From assembly GCA_964443385.1 (NCBI GenBank), contig CAYUCO010000024.1, positions 1-26,799 of the forward strand: a stretch of DNA of 26,799 nucleotides, written 5' to 3'. The position numbers and the translations under genes are program-made. Every line of letters begins with the position of its first letter. The first letter of the stretch is position 1. Below are positions 8,028 through 14,345 of the stretch, in pieces. The DNA comes from VFHP01 sp964443385 (GTDB taxonomy: Bacteria; Chloroflexota; Dehalococcoidia; Lucifugimonadales; UBA2985). A model generated the notes under the pieces. The model was not told the DNA's origin and did not search any database. It saw nothing but the letters and a program-made list of their open reading frames with translations.

Positions 8028-8573
8028 TTATTTTTTCCTCTTGCCCAACCATATCCTTGATTCATTAAGTATAACAAGAACAGAAAGAGGAACCCAAATA
8101 ATCAATATTTCATGCAGCATAACTCTATAGCCTAGCTCACCGAAAAAACTAGTACTTATGACTGAATCTGGAATGGGATTAACTGGTAAGAATACTCTTT
8201 CAGAGGTAAATGGCCACAAAAGTGCTACTCCGTTAGTTCCATCACCAAGAGCATCCAAGATGCCGTGAGACAGAGTAACCACAATAAGGTACATTGTCAT
8301 TAACAATCCGTTCAAAGAAATTATTTTTTGATGACTGAAAAATATCTTCAATAGAAGAAGAGATATGGGTATTGTAAAAATTATAGAATGTGTGAGGCCC
8401 CTGTGAGCCAGAGCGTGCCCAGGAGGAACACCAAATGGAATACCGATTACATCGATATCCGGAATAATGGCGGCAACCAAGGACATCATCAAGAAACGCT
8501 TAGACCATATCTTCCTAGGGACAAGCCTGCTGGCAGCTATACCTACTAGAGGATGTGTAAATATTGTGGACAA
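8028..8573 (-). CDS. DUF457 / YdjM-type membrane-bound metal-dependent hydrolase
   Basis: This 181-residue multi-pass membrane protein shows the family's metal-ligand pattern: His7, the PDID motif with Asp39 and Asp41, HRGLTHS with His57 and His62, and HGILDALGDG with His103 and Asp107. At least four hydrophobic segments are visible. The family is annotated as inner-membrane metal-dependent hydrolase; its substrate is not known. The frame is closed by a stop nine codons upstream of TTG 8573. That TTG follows GGGGG with a 5-base spacer, so a TTG start is the best choice. It begins 49 bases after the thiolase stop, in the same direction. Confidence 0.85.
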   Translation of the reverse strand: MSTIFTHPLVGIAASRLVPRKIWSKRFLMMSLVAAIIPDIDVIGIPFGVPPGHALAHRGLTHSIIFTIPISLLLLKIFFSHQKIISLNGLLMTMYLIVVTLSHGILDALGDGTNGVALLWPFTSERVFLPVNPIPDSVISTSFFGELGYRVMLHEILIIWVPLSVLVILNESRIWLGKRKK

Positions 8574-8622
8574 AACAGCCCCCGTAAATATTTAATCCCA
8601 GTCACATATACGACTTGATACA

Positions 8623-9948
8623 CTAATCTGGATTCTTACTCCATATGGTAAAATCACCACTCCCAGGGGTAGGCCCCCCTGAAACAGCTGTTTCTGCCTT
8701 AATTTTAACCTGTCTATCACCAGCTCTACCTTGTAATTGCTGAATAGAATCCGTATGCATCCATGTGCGAGTTCTTCCACTACCTGCATTACCACCGCTA
8801 GAGGAAATAGGATGAGGTCCCTCGACTCTGATATCCCCGCCATAGAATTGCAAAGCCTCTCCTCGTTGTACTCCATGCCACTGCAAAGCCTCCAGGTAAT
8901 ATTGGTGAAAAAGAGAATACCCTTCGTAACAATTCTCCAAATGTATGTCGCTTGGGCTGTAGCCCGAACCTTCATACAATTTCTTTGCAGTACTATCTGT
9001 AGAGGCCTCAACTTGATCTAAGGTTTGGACACTCCCCCTGACTTTAGGTCTCGTAGTAGCATGATTCATAATGTAGACTGGGGGTTGTTTCATATCCTTT
9101 GCTCTATCTGGTGTCGTAAATAAATATGCAACCGCTATCTGTATTGGTATGTCACAATCGAATAGATTCGCGGGTTTAGCCACCCATCTAGATGCCAAGT
9201 AATCCTCTACCGTTAACGGTTCTGGCCTATGTTGATACCAAAATCCCTCTGGCATCATCAAACCATTCCTGCGATTATTCACTATAAATGGAGCCATCAT
9301 GTCATGATTGCCACCATATTTTCGACAATATTGATCAAAGTTATAAGCGTAACTCAATGCTGCCGCTCCCCATCCCCAAGGATGTGTCCATTGTGCTGAC
9401 CCCGGAGAAAGATCCAACGCATTTGCACCTGCACCATGTCCATATCTACCGCTCAAATTGTTCCACGTCTTTAAAACCAGACACGTATTCGTAAGACCAT
9501 CTCCAACAGCTTGTGCAGCCACAACTATTGCATTAGACATACAACCAGGCGCGTGCATAGCAAAATCTAGGTTGGTGAGCTCAGGCATATTTTTTATAAT
9601 CCAATCAGCACTCATGGCTGTCAAACCATCGTTTGTATTATCTGTAAGTTGATACGTATTAGCGAAATCTTCGGGGACTGGTCTAGGAGACCATTGATCT
9701 CCTGTTGTAGCAGCAGGAACAACTACCAAGCCATCTACCTGATCTGGCGATACACCGGCATCTTCAATTGCATTACGCAATGCCAATAAAGACCATGCCC
9801 CAATACTGGTTTCAGTTCTTTCGTCCCACCTTCTCGCAGTCGGAGAATGACCAATACCAACAGCTGCCACCTTACCTCTATGCTCCCAAATACCTAACCC
9901 TTCAACTCCCCTATACATTGATGCTGGAGCATTTTGTGTTACTACCAT
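8623..9948 (-). CDS. Thiolase-like / SCP-x lipid-transfer-type enzyme
   Basis: A 441-residue thiolase-superfamily protein. KVAAVGIG near the N-terminus begins the thiolase fold, APGCMSNA places a candidate nucleophile at Cys136, and a Gly-rich SSSGGNAGSGRTR segment lies near the C-terminus. Overall it resembles the non-decarboxylating SCP-x/Ltp2 group rather than classical FadA. In that group, thiolase-like proteins work with a DUF35 (Zn-ribbon/OB) partner, for example in steroid side-chain retro-aldol cleavage. The gene directly upstream (39-base gap) is such a DUF35 protein. The likely role is C-C bond cleavage or formation on an acyl-CoA in the cytoplasm. The ATG at 9948 follows GAGGTG at a suitable distance. 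The enzyme could be a thiolase or an aldolase. Confidence 0.88.
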   Translation of the reverse strand: MVVTQNAPASMYRGVEGLGIWEHRGKVAAVGIGHSPTARRWDERTETSIGAWSLLALRNAIEDAGVSPDQVDGLVVVPAATTGDQWSPRPVPEDFANTYQLTDNTNDGLTAMSADWIIKNMPELTNLDFAMHAPGCMSNAIVVAAQAVGDGLTNTCLVLKTWNNLSGRYGHGAGANALDLSPGSAQWTHPWGWGAAALSYAYNFDQYCRKYGGNHDMMAPFIVNNRRNGLMMPEGFWYQHRPEPLTVEDYLASRWVAKPANLFDCDIPIQIAVAYLFTTPDRAKDMKQPPVYIMNHATTRPKVRGSVQTLDQVEASTDSTAKKLYEGSGYSPSDIHLENCYEGYSLFHQYYLEALQWHGVQRGEALQFYGGDIRVEGPHPISSSGGNAGSGRTRTWMHTDSIQQLQGRAGDRQVKIKAETAVSGGPTPGSGDFTIWSKNPD

Positions 9949-9987
9949 ATCATCACCTCATATAATTTCAGCTTTATAAAATCTGCA

Positions 9988-10398
9988 CTAATTTACCAGA
10001 TGCCATTCATGAATCTTTTGCCCATTTTCCGTTTCTTCAAAGTGGACCTGTACTTCTGAACCAACTGGCACATCGTCAACAGTAACTCCAGCTAAATTAG
10101 AGAAGAAAGTGATAGTTGGATCTTCATGAAGTTCTACAACAGCTATGTTATACGGCTGCTCCGTCTGCCATAACCTGATACGTGAATCATATACCACAGC
10201 ATATCCGTTTATCCGTCCCTTGCCGCTTACTTCCACCCAATCTAAATCTTCGCTTGAACCACAAGAAGAGCATAGCTTTTCCGGAGGATATTGCATGCGA
10301 TCACAAGATTTACAATTTTGTATGATTAATCGCTGCTCGTTACAAGCATCCCAAAATGGCTTACTAACTTCGTCTGGAACCGGTATAGGTCTAGGCAA
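9988..10398 (-). CDS. DUF35 Zn-ribbon/OB-fold protein, thiolase partner
   Basis: This 136-residue protein has an N-terminal rubredoxin-like Zn ribbon (Cys29, Cys32, Cys43, Cys46 in CKSC...CSSC), followed by an OB-fold. The OB-fold includes the segment GRINGYAVVYDSR and a C-terminal VHFEETENGQKIHEW. In characterised systems these proteins bind acyl-CoA and form a complex with a neighbouring thiolase or aldolase; the next gene downstream here is exactly that. The start is TTG at 10398, fixed by a perfect AGGAGG (10405-10410) with a 6-base spacer. No ATG lies closer to the ribbon. It sits 31 bases after the trhO stop in the same direction. Confidence 0.93.
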   Translation of the reverse strand: MPRPIPVPDEVSKPFWDACNEQRLIIQNCKSCDRMQYPPEKLCSSCGSSEDLDWVEVSGKGRINGYAVVYDSRIRLWQTEQPYNIAVVELHEDPTITFFSNLAGVTVDDVPVGSEVQVHFEETENGQKIHEWHLVN

Positions 10399-10429
10399 AT
10401 GTCACCTCCTATTATTTATATCTCCAAGA

Positions 10430-11434
10430 CTAGTATCCCCTTTTTGTTCTCCGGTCATTCATCGCCCCATCCCCCAGATGAGTCTTTCCTCGGGATTTAG
10501 CTATATCAATTTGACGTTGCCGTTCTCGAAATTTTTTCTTCTTTTCGTCTGAACGATCTTCGTAACAATTTGCGCAACTTACACCTCTTTCATAGAGAGG
10601 AGATTGACAATCTTCTATGGAAATCGGTTGCTGACAAGAATAACACAAACTGTGTTCGCCTTCTATTAATCCATGAGTTAGTGACACTCTTTCGTCAAAA
10701 ACAAAACACTCCCCTTCCCACAGACTATTTTCCTCAGTAACATTTTCCAAGTACTTCAACACACCACCTTTTAGATGATATACCTCATCAAATCCTAATC
10801 CTTTTATGTAGGCTGTAGCTTTCTCGCATCGTATGCCACCTGTACAGTACATGGCAATTTTCTTGTTCTTATCAGTATTAGATAGAAACCCATCGGCCCA
10901 ATCTGGAAATCCTTTGAAACTATCTGTGGCTGGGTTTACGGCGTTGTTGAATTTACCCATTGATACTTCATATGAGTTGCGGGTGTCAATAAGTATGACA
11001 TTATCTTTAGTTATAAGATTGTTCCAGTCGTTGGATTCCACATATATTCCTGAATTGGAAACAACATCTATTTCAGGTTTTCCCATGGTAACTATCTCTT
11101 TCTTTATCTTAACTTTCATCCTGTTAAAGTTCTGGGCTTTGCTGGTAGAAAACTTGACTTCCAAATCTTTGATTTCTCTCCATGATCGTATATGGTCTAA
11201 CACAAATGTCACATCATGTTTACTTCCACATATTGTGCCGTTTATACCCTCTTTAGCTAGAAGAAAAGTCCCCAGTATACCTCTAGATCTACATAAAGAT
11301 AAGAGAGCAGACCGTTTTTTCATCAAACCATTAATATGGGCGAATTTGTAGAGCGCTGCCACAGTTAGATCTGATCCAACTTCGTGCCCTACGAGGTCAG
11401 CAGATTCTCTGGATTTATCTACAAGATTTAACAT
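10430..11434 (-). CDS. trhO: tRNA uridine(34) hydroxylase TrhO (YceA-type rhodanese)
   Basis: TrhO forms 5-hydroxyuridine at the wobble position of certain tRNAs using oxygen. From the chosen ATG at 11434 the product is 334 residues: an N-terminal acylphosphatase-like domain beginning LTVAALYKFAHI, with LAKEGINGTI, then a rhodanese domain with active-site loop CTGGIRC, then a C-terminal Cys-rich segment (CYSC and CANC) and a basic tail. The frame stays open to a TTG at 11482, but those extra 16 residues are not family-like and lack a Shine-Dalgarno, so the internal ATG is preferred even though its own ribosome site is weak. It is unrelated in function to the catabolic neighbours. Confidence 0.92.
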   Translation of the reverse strand: MLNLVDKSRESADLVGHEVGSDLTVAALYKFAHINGLMKKRSALLSLCRSRGILGTFLLAKEGINGTICGSKHDVTFVLDHIRSWREIKDLEVKFSTSKAQNFNRMKVKIKKEIVTMGKPEIDVVSNSGIYVESNDWNNLITKDNVILIDTRNSYEVSMGKFNNAVNPATDSFKGFPDWADGFLSNTDKNKKIAMYCTGGIRCEKATAYIKGLGFDEVYHLKGGVLKYLENVTEENSLWEGECFVFDERVSLTHGLIEGEHSLCYSCQQPISIEDCQSPLYERGVSCANCYEDRSDEKKKKFRERQRQIDIAKSRGKTHLGDGAMNDRRTKRGY

Positions 11435-11529
11435 AATTGCCAAACTACACAATCTAACTATGCAATATCCCTTCAAAACCAATATTAGACAACAAGATCA
11501 TAGATTGCTAGTTTAGAGTGGTCAATATA

Positions 11530-12099
11530 TTACAACACATTCCGCCTAATATCCCACACAAAGGCCGGAGGAAAATTAAAGAATGTAAACCCGTTGAATT
11601 TAGCTTTGAGGTTATACTTGCGGACAATTGATGCAGGAAAAGAACATCTCAAGAAATAAGTAATTTGAACAAAATGTCCTTGGTCACTCAGGTTTTTTAT
11701 GCATAAATCACAGATCAGTTCCCTTTGGGCCTTTTCTATGGATAGTAGTGGCAACCCCGAAATAATGGCATCAAATTTGGTCTCCCCAAATCTATCAATG
11801 TCCTGAAAAAAATCCAAAACATCCCCACATACTATCTTGGCCTTGGGATATTTGCGTTCCAGAATATTGCAGAATTCCCGGTTTATCTCTACTAAAACCA
11901 AATTCTGCTCCAAAACACCTTTTCGTATTAATGCTTGTGTTACGGTACCAGTACCTGCTCCTAATTCTAATACCAAATTCATCTCAGATGAGGAAATGGC
12001 CTTTACCATTAATCTGGATGCTGAATTTGATGTTGGCAATATAGCACCCAACTGCAAGGGATGTTTGACATAATTTTTGAGCCAATAAAACAGATCCAT
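11530..12099 (-). CDS. PmtA-like SAM-dependent methyltransferase
   Basis: A 189-residue class I methyltransferase. Motif I is VLELGAGTG (43-51), the acidic end of strand 2 is Glu71, Asp93 follows strand 3, and motif IV is ISGLPLL (113-119). ISGLPLL together with the N-terminal HPLQLGAILPTS is characteristic of the bacterial phospholipid N-methyltransferase (PmtA) group and related rRNA dimethylase-like proteins. PmtA makes phosphatidylcholine by methylating phosphatidylethanolamine at the membrane surface. Here the substrate is only inferred. The ATG at 12099 has no strong Shine-Dalgarno. It is the first gene of the minus-strand run and is divergent from a small membrane protein. Confidence 0.8.
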   Translation of the reverse strand: MDLFYWLKNYVKHPLQLGAILPTSNSASRLMVKAISSSEMNLVLELGAGTGTVTQALIRKGVLEQNLVLVEINREFCNILERKYPKAKIVCGDVLDFFQDIDRFGETKFDAIISGLPLLSIEKAQRELICDLCIKNLSDQGHFVQITYFLRCSFPASIVRKYNLKAKFNGFTFFNFPPAFVWDIRRNVL

Positions 12100-12200
12100 A
12101 TGCTATACTTACTTTCGTAAATCTATTAATGCGGCTGAATGTATTTGTAGTAATTATATCCCAAGTTGATCTATCGAGCATAACGACTGTTTATATAACT

Positions 12201-12440
12201 ATGCCCAACTCCGGTTCAAGATATAAACCAAAAATCACCAGACAAAATTGGATCCGCATTTTGTGTGGATCTCTGGGTTCTATATGGTTCGCTTGGACAG
12301 TACTATCCTGGCAATCCAAACCAAATGTAGATATAGACCTGCCTATATTGATGTTTTTCGTTGCCATTGGTTCATTAATTGGATTTGTTTTTGGTGCATC
12401 GATATATACTATTTTCAGGGTGCTCTTCAAATCTAACTAA
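12201..12440 (+). CDS. Small two-helix membrane protein, hypothetical
   Basis: From the ATG at 12201 the product is 79 residues. A basic N-terminus (about residues 1-20) is followed by a hydrophobic segment at about 21-38, a short polar loop with acidic residues, and a second hydrophobic segment at about 48-74. I recognise no family. The frame is open further upstream to an ATG at 12129, but that extra part is unremarkable. Neither start has a clear Shine-Dalgarno, and the opposite strand is also open here, so coding is plausible but not proven. It precedes the VOC gene by 38 bases in the same direction. Confidence 0.45.
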   Translation: MPNSGSRYKPKITRQNWIRILCGSLGSIWFAWTVLSWQSKPNVDIDLPILMFFVAIGSLIGFVFGASIYTIFRVLFKSN

Positions 12441-12478
12441 TATGATAAACTTACCCAAATGAGCAAAAGGAGAGGAAA

Positions 12479-12919
12479 TTGATAACTGGGTTCAACCACT
12501 CTGGATTTGTAGTTCAAGACATAGATAAAATGATACACTTCTACCGTGATCTTTTGGGATTAGAAATACTATCCGAATCCGACAACATAGCTCCACCGGA
12601 AGGTAATCACACAGGTATACCAGGAGCCCATAGATATCTGGTATTCGTAGGTAAACAAGATTCAACTCACAGACTGGAACTAGTGCATTTCATAGAACCA
12701 CCAAGCCCATCCGGTCATCTAGAACGAAATCAACTTGGAGCGTCACACGTGTGCTTCAATGTTGAAAACATACAGGATCTGTATGACAAATTGACATCGC
12801 AAGGTATAAAGTTTGTTACTCCTCCAATAATGAGGGATCTACCAGAAGGCGGCCAACACGGCATATGTTATGCCAACGATCCAGAGGGCAACTGGCTAGA
12901 GTTCATCCAACAAAGTTAA
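12479..12919 (+). CDS. VOC-family (glyoxalase/methylmalonyl-CoA epimerase-like) metalloenzyme
   Basis: This 146-residue protein has two beta-alpha-beta-beta-beta modules. The four expected metal ligands are visible: His7 (FNHSGF), Glu67 (RLELVHF), His90 (ASHVCF) and Glu141 (NWLEFIQ). This is the layout of lactoylglutathione lyases, methylmalonyl-CoA epimerases and some dioxygenases. The start is TTG at 12479, supported by AAGGAG (12467-12472) with a 6-base spacer; no suitable ATG lies nearby. Family is secure. The presence of a DPEGNWLEF ending fits the glyoxalase I/epimerase branch, but the substrate is undetermined. Confidence 0.88.
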   Translation: MITGFNHSGFVVQDIDKMIHFYRDLLGLEILSESDNIAPPEGNHTGIPGAHRYLVFVGKQDSTHRLELVHFIEPPSPSGHLERNQLGASHVCFNVENIQDLYDKLTSQGIKFVTPPIMRDLPEGGQHGICYANDPEGNWLEFIQQS

Positions 12920-12958
12920 CCAGTAACACCTAAATTATTTACCTTAATTGGCTAACTT

Positions 12959-13000
12959 TATGCTGTTCCGTGACCATAAGTGCTTTAATATGCTGTTCCG
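12959..13000. repeat. Short direct repeat between convergent genes
   Basis: TATGCTGTTCCG occurs at 12959-12970 and again at 12989-13000, 30 bases apart start to start. Just before, AAAGTTAACC (12912-12921) and GGCTAACTTT (12950-12959) form an imperfect 10-bp inverted repeat over the VOC stop codon. Role unknown; a terminator or protein site is possible. Confidence 0.4.
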
Positions 13001-13029
13001 CCCTTGTAAACGCTTGTCATTGCACGATA

Positions 13030-13356
13030 TTAGGAATGTGTCACGCCTGGTCGATAGTTTGACCCTTTTTCTATAGCTGCATCCAGCTGCTCTGGAGTTA
13101 TCAAAACCGTCGTCTGAAAATCCAAAGCCCCTCCCGCACCAACATCTAAAGATAAAGCCGCAATATCGATATTATCCGGAAATTCGACCACCACATATAA
13201 ATCATGAATACCGAAAGCAAAATTAAACGATTCCACTTTGCCACCCTGTTCATTAATTAAGTTTTCAACTATTTGTTTCCGCTTAATTCCCCCATCCTTA
13301 ATTAACCCCTTCTTTCCTTCAACGGTGTAAGATCCACTAATCATATATTTTGCCAT
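13030..13356 (-). CDS. GYD-domain protein
   Basis: A 108-residue single-domain alpha/beta protein of the GYD family. MAKYMISGSYT at the N-terminus, an IHDLYVVVEFPDN segment in the middle and VLITPEQLDAAI near the end are typical. GYD proteins are small, probably oligomeric, ferredoxin-like fold proteins of unknown function. Two ATG codons lie in tandem (13359 and 13356). The second is preferred because GAGAGG at 13363-13368 is six bases upstream of it and only three upstream of the first. The GAGAGGTT element is itself duplicated just upstream. It converges on the VOC gene. Confidence 0.85.
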   Translation of the reverse strand: MAKYMISGSYTVEGKKGLIKDGGIKRKQIVENLINEQGGKVESFNFAFGIHDLYVVVEFPDNIDIAALSLDVGAGGALDFQTTVLITPEQLDAAIEKGSNYRPGVTHS

Positions 13357-13466
13357 CATTAACCTCTCAAACCTCTCATTGCATTAGGCATATAATCATT
13401 CTTATACGGTTTCTGCTCATATACACATGAGTACAACACATATATTATATTACATAACCGCGTGTT

Positions 13467-14327
13467 CTATGCAAACCATTCTCTGGCCATTTGCGCAACC
13501 ATGTCAGGGTTTTCCATGTACATAGAATGACCTATGCTATCTATTTTCATCAATTTGCTATCTGGTAACGAATCAACTAGAGCTTTTACTGTGGTATTAA
13601 TCTGTTGATTTTCTTCTCTTACTACAACAAGAACTGGCATATCAATATTCGGAGCCTCAACAATCAAAGAGTTGTTGTCGTTCCACATTTCCTCCAAGTT
13701 GTATATAGATCTATCCCACTTAACTTCCACCCTGCCATCTGGTAATTCCCTTATCTCTTCATTTAAAACGTCGGCAAGAACTTCTTCGGTCCAGTTTTTT
13801 GTGGCATCATTCTTCCTTATGCGCCTGACTAATTCTTCCATATTATCCCAACTGTTCCTTCTAGCGGCCATTGGAGGGTTGGCTAACCACTTACTCTTGG
13901 ATTTCTCACCACGCTTCCAGAAAATGTTCATGTCTATCATTGGTTCAATCAATATAAGAGCTTTAACTAAATGATTCATACGGGCACAATACATACCAGA
14001 CGGAATTGCTCCTAATGAGTGAGCCATCACATAATGTGGTCCCAACTTCAGATCCTCTGATATCGCTAAGATATCGTTCATGCGAGAAGACGTGTCATTA
14101 CCGTCTACCGTAGCACCACTATCCCCGTGACCTCTGATATCAATAGAAATGACTCTGTAAGTATCCCTAAGACGCCTAGCTACTGCATTCCAACTTCGCC
14201 CCGTTCTCATAGCCCCGTGAACTAAAAGTAACGGAGTGCCAGAACCGCCCCAGTCCAAAGCATGTATTAACGCCTTATTTACCTCTACAAACCTACTTAT
14301 TGGTATTGATTCTTTTTTTGCGTTCAC
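13467..14327 (-). CDS. Alpha/beta hydrolase-fold protein
   Basis: This 286-residue hydrolase has the HG oxyanion-hole motif LLVHGAM (34-40), nucleophile elbow AHSLG with Ser104, and a C-terminal GHSMYMENP with His267. A cap domain lies at about residues 135-220. The acid of the triad is not obvious; Glu238/Glu239 after strand 7 or Glu128 after strand 6 are candidates. Likely a carboxylesterase, lactonase or C-C hydrolase acting on a small ester or thioester. The start is GTG at 14327, and the gene begins only 18 bases after the stop of the double CoA-transferase, so the two are almost certainly co-transcribed. A role in hydrolysing a product or substrate of that enzyme is a reasonable guess. 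Confidence 0.88.
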   Translation of the reverse strand: MNAKKESIPISRFVEVNKALIHALDWGGSGTPLLLVHGAMRTGRSWNAVARRLRDTYRVISIDIRGHGDSGATVDGNDTSSRMNDILAISEDLKLGPHYVMAHSLGAIPSGMYCARMNHLVKALILIEPMIDMNIFWKRGEKSKSKWLANPPMAARRNSWDNMEELVRRIRKNDATKNWTEEVLADVLNEEIRELPDGRVEVKWDRSIYNLEEMWNDNNSLIVEAPNIDMPVLVVVREENQQINTTVKALVDSLPDSKLMKIDSIGHSMYMENPDMVAQMAREWFA

Positions 14328-14345
14328 AAACTAAACCTTATCTGT

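Noticed and set aside
8592..9011. 139-codon open frame on the minus strand inside the thiolase
   Set aside because: It is a different frame of a clearly coding thiolase; its product has no family-like pattern and no ribosome site.
10833..11351. 172-codon plus-strand open frame opposite trhO
   Set aside because: Antisense shadow of a well-recognised gene; the translated sequence shows no motif.
12191..12430. 79-codon minus-strand open frame opposite the small membrane protein
   Set aside because: The plus-strand product has two clear hydrophobic helices with a basic N-terminus; the minus one has no recognisable features.
12959..13000. CRISPR array
   Set aside because: Only two 12-base copies with a single 18-base spacer and no cas genes.
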